Positions 23,096 through 35,700 are shown, numbered from the stretch's first letter. The stretch is 64,000 bases of DNA from Mycoemilia scoparia (GCA_027575805.1 JANBPU010000035.1:1-64000), one strand, 5' to 3'. Notes: generated from the letters alone by a model not told the origin. Made by a program: numbers and translations.

Positions 23096-23725
23096 TTTAT
23101 TAAAATGTAATGCGTAGCTTTTATCAATATGCTAGGTGATGGCGATGATTATTGTAGCAGTGAAATTCGCATCTGACCTGCTATTACGTCTTGGGCATAT
23201 AAGTTGAATTTTATGGGTTGATGATAATGATACACACGCATTCACACAAATTGGGGCCAGAAGAGATTTTTGGAACCAAGCCAGTACAGAATTGGAATTA
23301 AAAGGCAACAAAGCATTAGTCCAGTGTAATATTATAGGATTCTTTAGTAAAATGTCACTGATTGTGATGAAGGCCGTGCGATTAAGGACAAATATCAGCC
23401 CATTCATATAAAAAATATTAGACGAAAGTCTTGGAGGCTCTTTTTTGTGCACGAATATCCGTATAGTTTGAGGCAATCTGATCACTAACTATCCAGAAAG
23501 ACTCAGCTTTTAATGCAAGTGTGTGTCTTTGTGTGGGCGTGTGCGTGTTTTGCAAACCACTGCCATTCTTTTTCAACCCCCCTTCCTTCTTTTCTTTTTG
23601 AAGTATATTTCATCTTTTGTTTCTGTCCTTTTTATTTTTACATACATACAAACACCCGTAAACACGAATTTAGGCAGCTGCCATTTACAGCAATTTCAAA
23701 TCCAACAACTCCTACGTAAACAAAA
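23096..23725. other. Divergent promoter region between BET4 and CK2 beta
   Basis: About 630 bases between two divergently transcribed start codons. The CK2-beta side is pyrimidine-rich on the plus strand (CTTCCTTCTTTTC near 23580), common for fungal promoters. No exon was recognised. Confidence 0.5.
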
Positions 23726-24714
23726 ATGAGTATGTTTTGTAAAGAAATGCAGCAAGGATTCAGGGTAATTTGTAGCACAGGATAATTACTAATACAAAAT
23801 GCGATATATTTGTAGTGGATAACATTGCATCCAGCGGCTCCGAGAGCGACTTTTGCGAATACTGGGTGGACATGTTTTTGTCTATCAAGGGCAACGAATT
23901 CTTTTGCCAGGTCGATGAGGATTATATGCAGGATCGGTTCAATTTGACTGGGCTGGAGGCCGAGGTTGACTACTATATCAAAGCTCTAAGACGCATTACT
24001 GACCATGAGGGTAAGCTGCTATCAAACATGCTCATAGCATAATCAAAGAGAAAGAAGAGCATATATCCTAAAAGAGTCGTTATTTCAATGCCCTTTATTG
24101 ATGCTGCTTGTGAATACAGTCGAAATCAGAGATAAATATATGGACCAGAAGGTCGAGGAGTCGGCCAGGCATTTGTATGGGCTTATACACGCTCGGTATA
24201 TCTTGACCAACCGTGGTCTACACAAGATGGTAAGCACAGAAAGCCCTATATTTAATATGCAAGACTTTATAAACACCTCCTATCATATTATAACATTGGG
24301 TAACCGATGGTGTGTGTGTGCTGTTGATAATATAAGCTTGAAAAGTACCGGAGAGGCGATTTTGGACGCTGCCCAAGATACTATTGCAACCAGCAGCCAT
24401 TACTCCCCATCGGTATGACCGACGAGCCGAAAAAGGAGCCCGTCAAGCTATACTGCTGTAGTTGCGAAGACGTCTATAACCCAAAATCAAACAGACACAA
24501 TGCCATTGACGGAGCGTACTTTGGCACAAGTTTCCCAGGAATGCTGTTCCAAGTCTACCCATCATACAAGCCCGACAATTCCTCCAAGCCATACTACATC
24601 CCAAAGATGTTTGGCTTCAAGATATACGAGAGTGCTGAGCTTCTAAGGTGGCGAGAAAAGATGCGCGATGAGCAAGTCTTAAAGATCAAAGAGACCCTGC
24701 AACAGCTGGAATAA
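23726..24714 (+). CDS. CKB1: Casein kinase 2 regulatory (beta) subunit
   Basis: Predicted exons are 23726-23729, 23816-24010, 24120-24229 and 24337-24714, giving 228 aa. CK2 beta dimerises through a zinc finger and regulates the catalytic alpha subunits. After the split start the protein reads DNIASSGSESDFCEYWVDMF, then GNEFFCQVDEDYMQDRFNLTG (an alpha-helical acidic region) and HLYGLIHARYILTNRGL. Zinc ligands are Cys115 and Cys120 (CPRYYC), and Cys143 and Cys146 in LYCCSCEDVY, where most homologues have CPxC. HNAIDGAYFGTSFPGM and KMFGFKIYE are diagnostic of the C-terminal dimer region. The first coding exon carries only ATG plus one base, chosen because its GTATGT donor and phase give MMDNIASSG; a different start exon cannot be excluded. 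Confidence 0.92.
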
Positions 24715-25870
24715 AAGGCAAAGAAATGACAACGCATATTCATCACTTCTATCACTTTTACTACTCCTATTTATTAAACAAATATAAATCTATACATATT
24801 GTTACTTTTGTCTTGTCATTTATATTTTAATCTAGTTGCTTGGTACATATGTTTTTGTAACTTTGTAAATAGCACAAACACGATCTCTTTTAACCATTGG
24901 AATTGTCAGTGCTTTGCTATTTAGCAGCTCTCCCACAGCAGGAACCACAACAAATGTAAGTGTAAATTGATGCACAGGTGTGTACGTGTTTGGTGGCTGT
25001 ATCAAGCCCATGGCATGCATACGGCTTTGAAAGGCAAGGCGCTGGAGAGTCATTTATTTGAGCAGAAAAAAGGTCCCATGACTTGATGACCATAACTCGA
25101 ATGGAAGACTGCTGTGATTCAGTATTGATAAGACTCCTGCTCCGCCATATACGGCGATGCATGTCCTTCCCAAGAACATGGGATTGTATTGCGAAAAAAC
25201 AGACAGTGCTCGCACCCACGTTCGCACACCAAGGAACAAGCATTACCTAGAAAAATCCCCCCTTTAATACTCAAACATGATGTCATTATTGATCCAAGGC
25301 CTGGTAGCCCATTGAAAATCGGCCTTCTGTGCTCTGTGTGTCTCAAAAGCAAAACCCAAAAGGCTTCTCTTCATAGGATCGCAGATGTGTCAGATTTGTG
25401 GACACCCTGCAAACGAATGCATTTTGAAACATTTGCTTTGGCTTGGACAAACAATGACAGCAGCTGCTGACGGAGATGATCAGTAGTGGTGCCAGGCCTG
25501 CCCAATGATTTTCAGAGTATTTAACTAGCATTCACATCCCCCTTTCTTGCTCTGGCAAAGTCCAAAGGCAAGCGCCTGTTCATCCACATTTGGCATACAC
25601 CAAACTACATCATCGCTCCGGCTGGCATTCACTACCACAACCTCTTCGTTAATTATACCTACGCCCATATAAAGAGGCGCTTTTCCCACACCAGAACCCC
25701 TCTTGACTCTCTCCTCTATTATTTCTTCTGCTCTTGTTCCTTTTATTCATTATTTTTTGCTTGCCTCTGCTAAGCCCTTTCTTTTAAAGTGCGTGCGTGC
25801 GTGCGTGTGGCCTCTCTCACATTTTTTCTACAAAAGCACTCCCACTTTCTCTCTTCCACATATATCGAAC
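24715..25870. other. Intergenic region between CK2 beta and the PA-TM-RING gene
   Basis: About 1.16 kb. The right end (25680-25860) is strongly pyrimidine-rich with a GTGC/GTGTG stretch, consistent with a promoter of the downstream gene. Open frames here are short and lack family signals. Confidence 0.45.
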
Positions 25871-27224
25871 ATGGTATGCTTCAGCCCATCGAATGACAAG
25901 CCTCTTTGGTTGCTTGTTTTCCATATACTTTTAGTATTACCATGCCTGCTCGTAAAAACCCCTGTCCCAATTATAGTCGAGGGGTCAATTACAGTCCTGG
26001 TAAGTAATGCAGCTGTCAAACACTCTGACTATTCATGCATACATCAATGCTATGTATCCCTATTCTTACATTTTGCTGTAACATTTAATATACTTTCCAA
26101 TGACCTTCTATATACCAGCCAACTAACCGGACTTTTGATGTAAGTGAAACGTTAATATATGCTTTTTAACTAGCGACCTAAACGCTTACACACACGCACT
26201 CTCTCTCTCCTGCTGCTGCACACATGAGCATGCTTTGGGCTAGGATGGAAATATGTCCTTGTTATTGTGTCTATTATATATGCACATGGCCATTGTTCCT
26301 TTGGTTATAACCATTCAGCCTCACACAGTTTCGAGCACCACCTGATACCAATCCTACCCCCCTAGAAGCATACCATATACACACATCTACTAAACAAACT
26401 ACTTTCATATATACATATATATATATATGTAGGACCGAGAAGCTGCTTTTGGACCGCACCTCGGAGAAGACGGGTTGGTTGGAAACCTACTTCTTGTTGG
26501 AGATCAGGATCCAGGGAATGCTGCGGGCTGCCACCGGCTGCGCCAATCACTTAATGCTGATGAGACATGGATCGGACTGGTTCTTCGGGGAGATTGTCCC
26601 TTCATTGAGAAGGTTAGAAACATGCAGTACTCGGGCGTGTCTGCTGTAATTGTGGCCGACCCCTGGTATGATATGCCCATCACAATGTTTGCATCTGGAG
26701 ACACATCGGATGTCCACATCCCATCTTCATTTATCACAAACCACGAGTACAGACGCCTAAGACGCGCTGTAAGCTCTTCGCCAGAAAAACCACTCAAAAT
26801 CAAACTGACGCGCTCCGAATACTATGAATTGCCGTTCTTTGATGTGCTCCTGATCACTTTGCTTTCGCCAGTGCTTATGATGGGGTTCATATATGCCCTT
26901 TACCGTTTACGCGTCCGCCAGCACAGGCTGCGAGACCTGGCGCCAAACCACATTGTTACAAACCTTCCAACCCACACTTTCTATTGGGCAAAACATGGTA
27001 ATAATGAACCAACAGAGTGTGCCATATGCCTTGATGATTTCAAAGACGAGGATGAGCTGCGAATCCTGCCCTGCAAGCACGAATACCATATCGCCTGCAT
27101 TGATCGGTGGCTAACTACACGCAAAAAGTTCTGTCCTATTTGCAAGCAAAGCGTTTGTCCACCAACTGAGTCTACACCGCTTTTGTCGGCTCCATCCATC
27201 ACGGCAAGCACCCCGCCAATCTAA
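25871..27224 (+). CDS. PA-TM-RING E3 ubiquitin ligase
   Basis: Predicted exons are 25871-25999, 26119-26139 and 26433-27224, giving 313 aa. The layout is that of goliath/GRAIL/RNF13-type ligases of the endosomal or vacuolar membrane. It has an N-terminal signal anchor (WLLVFHILLVLPCLLV), then a luminal protease-associated domain (AAFGPHLGEDG, IGLVLRGDCPFIEKVRNMQ, GVSAVIVAD). A transmembrane helix at about 185-207 (DVLLITLLSPVLMMGFIYAL) follows, then a RING-H2 starting at about Cys246. The RING-H2 reads CAICLDDF, PCKHEYHIACIDRWL and CPICK. The middle exon is only 21 nt (PTNRTFD) and joins the two luminal halves in phase. Substrates are unknown. Confidence 0.92.
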
Positions 27225-27682
27225 CTAAGGGGGATCAGCCTTGTGTTACTTGCGTGTGCCTGTATTGCTACCATACTAGTTACTTTCATTTATATATAAC
27301 CCTAAATAACCCTAACCCCTAGTTTTTATCATCTTGTTGCCCTGCTACCCTCCTAGTTTGTAAAATAAAACAATTTTCGCAGTCAAAGCTTAATATACCA
27401 ACCACTTCCAGAATATAAAACAGCGTTCATTAAGTGCCGATGATCATCATCATTATGCCAGTTCTATTGCAAGGTGGCTCACGTGGCTTCTCAAGAGCTA
27501 AGCTTATACCAGGGGAAACTTCTATAATGGTTTGTCAGCACATAATCGCTTTCTGCGCTTGCTATTGGATCTTGTGTACGAGAACCAGCCGGGCCTTTGG
27601 GCCTTAAAACATCGCACATTCTTTCTCTCTATCCTGATCGCTTTGTTTCTTTCTTATTATTTTATTGTTTGTTTTTCCTGCA
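27225..27682. other. Intergenic region between the RING ligase and carboxypeptidase Q genes
   Basis: About 460 bases. It holds a telomere-like CCCTAAATAACCCTAACCCC patch at about 27300-27319 and a T-rich leader just before the next start codon. No exon was seen. Confidence 0.5.
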
Positions 27683-29589
27683 ATGGTACTTGACGAAAAG
27701 AGACCGATGGACTGGCGACTCCCGCCCCTGGGAGGTGTTGCTACAACTTCTAGCCAAACACAGCAACAACAAACATCATATAGCAGCCACAGCCAAGACA
27801 ATGCTTATCGCAATATGGCGGCCGAGAGGTTTGAGATATACGACCATGACAACGATAATCGCTATACAAAAGAAAAGACTATTTACAGCGATGAAAGCAC
27901 AGGTCTGTTGCCAGACCAAAGGTCAGATCCTGTTAGAGAACCGACCACAATTCCCAAGGTGGTCCAATGGCTAGCAACCGGATATATAATATGGTACCTC
28001 AGTAGCTTTGCTTTTGACCTTTACAGTGCTTGGCCATCAATAAGCTTTTGCTTCGGTTGTCACCGCGATGTTAAGCAAACCATTCCCACCAATACAATTG
28101 TGCTGGCCAAAGAGCTTGCCGCAATGGCTGAGGACAAAAGCAACACTGTGGCATGGGACCGTTTGGCAGAGATGACTGATATGTTTGGCCACCGGATGAC
28201 CGGAAGCGAGGGCTATGATAGATCAGTCGAATGGATTCTCAGCACAGCCCGGACCGAAGACAATCTGGTTGCCGTGGCCGAAAATGTCACCGTCAACGTC
28301 TGGCAGCGTGGCAAAGAATCGCTTCAGCTGATCACCAAAACCCGGCCCGACAACGACGGCATAGTCGACTTGCCGCTGATTGGGCTGGGCATGTCTGCTT
28401 CTACGCCTCCCGAAGGCATTGAGGCTGATGTTGTGCCTGTCAGCTCGTTTGAGGAGCTGGCTTCGCTGGGAAATGCCACGGTTTCTGGCAAAATTGTGCT
28501 GATAAATGCGCCATTCGAAACTTACGGCGATAGTGTTGGTTTCCGCTCAAGGAGTGCTGTTGAGGCCGAAAAGTATGGGGCTGTCGGCGTACTGGTTAGA
28601 TCGATAACACCCTTCTCAATGGTTAACCCTCATACCGGATATTCCGCTCCGGCAGGTATCCCGGCTGCTGCTGTTACTGCTGAAGATGCAAATCTCATTG
28701 AGCGTATGTATCGCCGTGCTGTTAGAGCCAGCCAGAAATCGGCGTCTCCCAAAGCCCTTTATGGACATCTGCACGGATTCCCTCGCGTAAGATTGGCAAT
28801 GCAGTCTGAATACAAGCCATCCTCCAAGCAGTCGGCAAACGTGATCCTTGAACTAAAGGGAAGCGAGTTCCCCGAAGAGATTGTTCTGATAAGCGGCCAC
28901 CTGGACTCATGGGATGTTGGCGTTGGTGCATTGGATGATGGCGCTGGTGCGTTTGCTGCTTGGGAGGCACTTAGAATGATCAGCATGCTGAAGCAGCGAC
29001 CCAAGAGAACCATTCGTGTTGTGATGTGGAATAATGAAGAAACATTCCAGGCCGGTGCCAAGGAATACTACGAAAAACACCGTTCTGAGATCTCTAACCA
29101 TGTATTTGCGCTTGAATCTGATATTGGCATATTTAAGCCCTGGGGATTGGCTTTGCAGACTGGTAATAAAAAGCTTCGCAAGTTTTTGGATTGCCTTGGA
29201 TATACCTTCCTTTCTGGATATAGTGCTGGTCATATTGTGGCAGCGGATAGGTCTCCAGGAGAAGATATTGACGTCTTGTGCAAAGATGGTGTTCCCTGTG
29301 CTGGCCTATTGTCGTGGGATCCAGTGAATGGCAAAGCACCAACCAAGAAGGAAGGATTCAACGGTTACTTTTATTATCACCACAGGTAAGACAGTGTAAC
29401 AGATCTTGGGTTTAAGATTGCCTATTGAGATATGTGCTAATGTTTTTACTTGCTTTTGTGGCGTGTGTGTATCAATGTAGTGCTGCTGATAGAATGGAGG
29501 TATTGGATCCACACGATGTCCGCGCCTCGTCTGCATCGATTGCTGTGTGGGCTTATCTGGTTTCTGAGCTCCCTCGTGATCTTTTATAG
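27683..29589 (+). CDS. Membrane-anchored M28 metallopeptidase, carboxypeptidase Q-like
   Basis: Predicted exons are 27683-29385 and 29481-29589, giving 603 aa. The first ~92 residues are a Gln/Ser-rich cytosolic tail, then a signal anchor at about 93-115 (WLATGYIIWYLSSFAFDLY), suggesting a type II membrane protein. A PA-like insert is near 250-330 (GKIVLINAPFETYGD, EKYGAVGVLVRS). The M28 zinc site is complete: His406 in SGHLDSWD, Asp418 in ALDDGAG, Glu452-Glu453 in MWNNEE, Asp480 in LESDIG, and a His in GYFYYHH at about 566. The short second exon finishes the fold (MEVLDPHDV, VWAYLVSEL). Plasma glutamate carboxypeptidase (CPQ) is the best match; most fungal M28 enzymes are vacuolar or secreted aminopeptidases, so substrate preference is uncertain. 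Confidence 0.9.
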
Positions 29590-30014
29590 AGAAATATCAG
29601 TAATAATTGATTTCTGTGATAGTCTTTTTTGCCAAAGAAACCATTCTACCTAAACAACATGATTTATATCCAAATTGCTTTATTCATGAGAATCGCATAT
29701 ATATGGGCAATAATTTTTGAAGGGTCAATGTTTGATAATCAACTGTGATTGCGTCTATAATCATTGTCCACCAAATGGTACCCTTCAAATTTTATAACTA
29801 ATATACATTCCATCTACTTTATTTAGTTATCACATCAATTGGTATTATTAAAAGAAACTCAGCTCCACTCGGTCCTTTTTGTTTTATCATTATGTTTTTA
29901 ATTTATATATTATTTTAGTTATCACATAGCATTTACAATAACACATACTCTTTAGCCAAAACAAGAGATATATATTTTGTAAATGTGTGTTTTGTTTTTA
30001 TTAAATGAATTGGA
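29590..30014. other. Convergent intergenic region with a MITE
   Basis: About 425 bases of 3' sequence between the peptidase gene and the minus-strand OTU gene. It contains one MITE at 29701-29804 and otherwise AT-rich DNA. Confidence 0.5.
29701..29804 (-). mobile_element. MITE copy 5 (short subfamily, reverse orientation)
   Basis: The ends are ATATGGGCAATAATTTTTGA and CCTTCAAATTTTATAACTAA, then TAT. The reverse complement interior reads ACCATTTGGTGGACAATGAT and GCAATCACAGTTG, matching the other copies in the opposite orientation. Confidence 0.8.
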
Positions 30015-31823
30015 TTAAATGTGGAGTTCCTGGAGTGGCGGAGGAGCTGCTTCTACTAAATCAGCTGCTTGTTGGTGTTGAGATTTCTGTAGTTTCTTGA
30101 TTTTGGCATTTTCCTTTTGCTTCTTTTTTGCCAGGGCCTTCTTTTCGCGAGCGCTGAGTCTTGGGGCTGGTTCTTTTTTCTTGGGCTTATTTGGTTTGGG
30201 TGTTTGGACAGATGGTGAAGATGGATCTGTATTGTTTTTTGTGCATGGCTCAGATGGCTCTACATTATCTTTGGTATGGTCTACATTTTTCTGTTGTTTT
30301 TCTTGTTCCTGCTGCTGCTGCTGTTGTTCAGATTCAGTTTGGTCTAGTATTGAAGGATCTTGGGCTATCATCTCCATCAGCTCGTCAATTACTGGATTCG
30401 GATTGTTGTAGTGTTTGACCATCAATTCACGAACTAAGGAAAGATTTGTGACGCCAGTAGATGCCATTACCATCTTTTCTTTTGAGTTTGGGGGAGATGT
30501 TGATGTGTTTGCACATTTGTTGCTGAGCGCGCTGGGGGAAGTGATCTAAAGCGTGCACAATCAGGTAAGCAACATAATGGAGAGTTAGCTTTGACCCAGT
30601 TTCTCATGCATATCACTTTTTGTGTGTATTAGCAGACGAGTGTTGCTACTGTATTGCTGAATGGGGAAAATTAATGGTAGTACGAAGGGAGAAAAATATA
30701 TAAACTTAATGCAAATGGCAAATTGCTGTTGCTGATGTCGATATTATCGAAATATTACATAAACTACATGATTATACAGTGGGATTTTTCATCGGTAGGT
30801 CTGGGAACATAGGCGACACTTGCTCTGATATTGGGCGGGCCGGAATAGGGTCCATTGCAGTTTCTTATTGACGAATAATGTTCCCATGAATGGTATCTAT
30901 ACAGCGTCACAAACGGCAGGGGTTTAGGCGTGGTTCTGCAGAAATACATGTCTGCTGCTTGTGGCTATTAAGGCATTCATCTTTTACTTACGCTATATGT
31001 ACAGGTGGGTAGGCCCGCCTCATATCGTTTGGGCTGTTCGGAGGGGATCCGCTGATGACAAACACATTTGTTCCCAGCTGATAAACCTTGACATCGACGC
31101 TGAAGCACCTGGCAAAAGCAACGAGCTCCAAATTCCCACCATACGTGCCCAATGTCCGCATCGACACCATGTATCTTCCCCACGGGACATCGTCTTCGAT
31201 AAAGGGGGCGAAATCTTGGGGATTGCGTTCCATGTAGTCGCATATGAAGCCTCGTATCCGCCCATGGGTCTCTGGCGTTCCATCTATCTGATCTGCCAAG
31301 GCCCTGTGTTGTGATACATCAGCAGGAATTGGTGGTAGATATAGCAAATGTTTGAAGCCAGGGCAAAATTCTGTTACGACCAGCTCTCAGGTGAGATAGA
31401 CTTTGGATATGTCAAAAATTTACGTACCTGAACATACAGTTTCCATCCCCAGTCATGTCTTTGCAGTATAACCCGACGTTGCTCAAAACCCTGTTCATTG
31501 CATACATGTCGCTATGGTCTGGATAGTCCTCTCTTCCTTCGACATCCCACATCCGCTACGGTCAATTATTTTGCTCTTTGGTTAGAATCATATATGACAT
31601 CCTTCCCAGAGGGCGCATGGGCATTCCAGTATTGAAAGCACTCCTACCTGCACTGTTACAAGAGATATATTGGTCAGCAAAGACCAACATGGCCAAAGTA
31701 TTATAGAGGGGGCGTGTTAGCCCAGACCCAAGGGTGCTCCAGTGTATATCATATCCATGCCATTGATAGTATTGGCCACTTACATTTATTTGGCATTGTT
31801 CTTTTCTTGTTCCCCCGCCCCAT
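30015..31823 (-). CDS. OTU-family deubiquitinase with C-terminal UBA-like segment
   Basis: Most likely exons in transcription order are 31823-31784, 31652-31648 (5 nt), 31555-31428, 31303-30992, 30935-30768 and 30531-30015, giving 389 aa. OTU enzymes are cysteine proteases cleaving ubiquitin chains. MGRGNKKRTMPNK is a typical basic start. The catalytic loop DMTGDGNCMFRALADQ places Cys at about 55, and YHSWEHYSSIRN places the catalytic His at about 181. After the OTU fold comes KMVMASTGVTNLSLVREL..VIDELMEMI, resembling the UBA region of OTUD3-type proteins, then a Gln run and a Lys-rich coiled tail. The 5-nt exon and the OTU-UBA junction (exact donor near 30768 and acceptor near 30531) are my least certain choices. 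The three central exons are firm. Confidence 0.85.
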
Positions 31824-32707
31824 GTTGATGTGTTTGCTTGAATGCAGATTCTTTATTTGTGTATGTGCGTGCCAATTAGGGTAAACGAAATGAACAAAGA
31901 TACTTCTAAATATTACATTTACGTAAAGACTGCGCACGCAAAATCATATATAGCAACGAACAGCAAAAAAGGAGGCCCAGAACGAGAGGCACTCTTATAT
32001 AGGGAAAAGAGTAAAGCAGGAAAAACCACACAGTTTAAAGAAGCGATCCTTGCTTTCGTTCCCACACTTACAACAACAGCAGTCAAACTAAATAATCGTA
32101 GTCGTTCGCTATTATTTAGTGGGCGTCCAGAAAGGCTATTGATAGTTTATAGAAATTTCTTTATTTGGTTCTTGCTAAGTGCTTGGCACCCACTCATTCA
32201 GGTTTCTTTGGTGTAATGTGATGATGGCTATGGCATTTTATCTCTCACAAGGCTCAAATCACAGAACTTATACGCAACGGCCTTCTTCATCTTCAGTAAG
32301 TATGATGTATGCTAAATAATTCAGTCACACGCATGTAAACAAATTATGAGCCCCGACCAAATACTTCGTCACAAATGGCTACCAGACGCTTTTTATTCAG
32401 CAATAGCTCCAACAGTAACCATGGCCACAGCCTAGCCGACAAATGCAATGAAATTATTTTTTGGTTTCCTGTGCAACACAATACATGCCTTGACTACCAG
32501 CTTCTTTTGGCTCAGCAAATGTAATAATCAGCTGATCTTAATCAGCACGATTTTTCATTTGAATTTTTTTGTTACCTTTTGTATGAGGCTTGAAAATAAA
32601 ATAGGTCTCTCTACTAACAAACTACTCTCCTTGTTGTCTACTTAGCACAAAACGTATTACCACCACTAGTATCGAGCTAGGCCTCCCTGCTTGCCTCCTT
32701 CTAATTC
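31824..32707. other. Divergent intergenic region between the OTU and BMS1 genes
   Basis: About 885 bases containing the promoters of two divergent genes. I see no conserved exon or repeat copy. Confidence 0.45.
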
Positions 32708-35700
32708 ATGGACGCTGCACCATCGAATAAGCCTCATAGGCCCAATAGGGCCGGCGCTAGCGCCAAAAGCAAAAAGAAACCCACCACACAAAAAAATAAC
32801 CCAAAGGTAAGCGAATTAGCTAAACGCTTTAAACAAATGCCGAGCAAGCCGAGAAAAAGGAATGTAAATTCAAATAGGCCAATACTGATACTAACGACAT
32901 ATATATCTATATTTGATACAGGCATTTGCTATGCAGTCGGCAGTCAAAGCGGATCGTATGGCAAGGCGCAGAATTGAAAAGAACGAAAAGAAGCTGCATG
33001 TTCCTATGGTGGATCGGACTCCCCTGGAGGCGCCTCCAGTAATTGTCGTAGTGGCCGGCCCGCCAGGGTGCGGAAAAACAACCCTTATAAAATCGTTGGT
33101 AAGGCGCTACACCAAGCACACATTATCCGAAATTCGCGGGCCCGTGACCGTGGTCAGCAACAAGAAGCAGCGCCTAACATTTATCGAATGCCAGAATGAT
33201 CTCAACTCGATGATGGACGCCGCAAAGGTCGCTGATCTGATTCTATTAATGATAGACGCGAGCTTTGGCTTTGAAATGGAAACATTTGAATTCCTCAACA
33301 TTCTCCAGACACACGGGTTTCCCAAAATCATGGGCATCCTAACCCATCTGGACCATTTCAAGGACAGCAAGCGACTGCGCAATACCAAGAAAGTCCTCAA
33401 ACACCGTTTCTGGACTGAAATCTACCAGGGTGCCAAGCTGTTTTATCTTTCGGGCGTAATCAATGGCCGCTATCCAGATCAAGAAGTTTTGAATTTGTCC
33501 AGGTTTATTTCGGTCATGAAGTTTAGGCCCCTAGCCTGGAGGAATTCTCACCCTTATATGATTTCCGACCGTCTTGAGGATCTGACCGACCGCGAGCTGA
33601 TTCACAGCAATCCAAAATGTAACAGGACTATTACGCTGTATGGGTATTTGCGCGGCACTAATATGAAAAAGAAGACCAATGTGCATATTCCGGGTGCAGG
33701 CGATTTTGTGGTCGATGATATATCGATTCTTAACGATCCTTGTCCGTTCCCCGATAAAGAGAAGAAAAGGCTGGATGAACGCCAGAAACTCATCTATGCG
33801 CCAATGTCGGATGTTGGTGGGCTGATCTATGATAAGGATGCGGTGTATATCAATGTCCCAGGAAATTTCACTAAATCGTCGGCAAAGGTTAAGCAGGACG
33901 CCGATGGTACTGCCACAGTTCCTGACAATGGCGATGGTAGCGACTCAGACGATGATGAGCCCCAGGGAACTGGCGAGAGAATGATTATGAATCTGCAGGA
34001 TGCTAATCAGGTATTGACCGATCCACTCAAGGGTTCTGGTTTCCGTTTGTTCTCTCAGTCAGCTCCTATCGAAAGGAACGACATTTCTTTTGCTGGTGAT
34101 CAAGAAGAAGGTGGTGATAATGATGATGTTATTGGCGAGGAAGGTGCAGAGACCGGACGACGAAGGCGTATTGCTCAATTCGGTGGTGATGATGCCGAAA
34201 ACAGAGATGTTGACTCTGATGCAGAAGCCGATGGCAAAGTTGCGTTTGCTGACACTGACAGTGAGCTTGAAAATGAGTCTGATGGTTATGAAAATGTCAC
34301 TGGCACGGGACAAAGCTCCTTTAACCGCTGGAAGGCCGAGATGAACGAGCGCAGTAAGGGCGCTGATTTTGGTCGCAAGAGAGTCAATCTTATGGAGCTT
34401 GTCTATGGACCACAGGATGGATATACAGCTGGAAATAATGGCCAAGGTAGTGATTCTGAGGGTGAAGATGCTGACGATTCGGGCAATAACAATAAGCCTG
34501 AGGACGATAGCGACTTTTTCAAGTTAAAGAGGACAATAGCCATTGGCTCGGATAACGAAGGTGAGGAGGAAGAAGAAGAGGACGAAGAGGCACAGCCTGA
34601 CTCTTGCAAAGCATCCATGGCCTGGGATGATCTGGATAAGTGGAACGATGTGGATGCCATCGATGAGATTAGACAGCGCTTCATTACCGGTAAGCTTGGA
34701 GACGATGAAGACTACAATGAAGATGATGGTGAAAATAGCTCGCAGTCAGAGTCCGGAAAATATGAGGAATTCAATGGTCTAAGCGGCGAGGAAGAATCTG
34801 GGAATGAACATGACAGCGACGAGTCAGATGGTGATGGAAATGAGGATGAAGATGGTGATGAAACCAACCCCGAGAATGAGGACGGAGAAGATGAGGAAGT
34901 CGACCAAGAAGCCCTGGAACTAGCTAAAAAGAAAGAGTATCTCAAAAAGAAGTTTGATGAAGAGTACGACGGGGAGGACGATGATGAAGGGCCTAAGAAG
35001 GATTTCTACGAAGACCAGAAGGACATGATCGAGAAACAGCTGCAGATCAACCGCGAGGAGTTTGAAGAGGATGATCCAGAACTACGTGCCCAGGTAGAGG
35101 GATACCGGCCAGGCCAGTATGTTCGAATGTTGTTCAAAGACATTCCATGTGAATTGGTGGAGTACTTCGACCCCGCATACCCCATCATTGTCGGCGGCCT
35201 TTTGCCCAATGAGAGCAATTTTGGCTTTGTCCAGGTCCGTATAAAGAGACATCGCTGGCATAAGAAGATCCTCAAAACAAATGACCCCCTCATTTTCTCC
35301 ATTGGGTGGCGCAGGTTCCAGTCGATCCCCACTTATGCCCTGAATGACCGCATCAAGACCAAAATGCTGAAGTATACCCCAGAGCACATGCACTGTTTGG
35401 CCGTCTTCTATGGCCCCATCACTGCTCCAAACACTGGCTTCTGCGCAATGCAGTCCACATCGAAGCATTCTGCAGACTTTAGAATCAGTGCCACTGGTGT
35501 GGTCATCGATGTTGATCAGGGAACAGAAATTGTAAAAAAGCTCAAGCTCACCGGTGTTCCACACAAGATCCTCAAAAACTCGGCCTTCATCAAGAACATG
35601 TTTAACTCACCGCTCGAAGTGGCCAAGTTCGAGGGAGCCCAAATCAAGACTGTCAGTGGTATTCGCGGCCAAATCAAGAAGGCAGCACCAAGCCCTGCTG

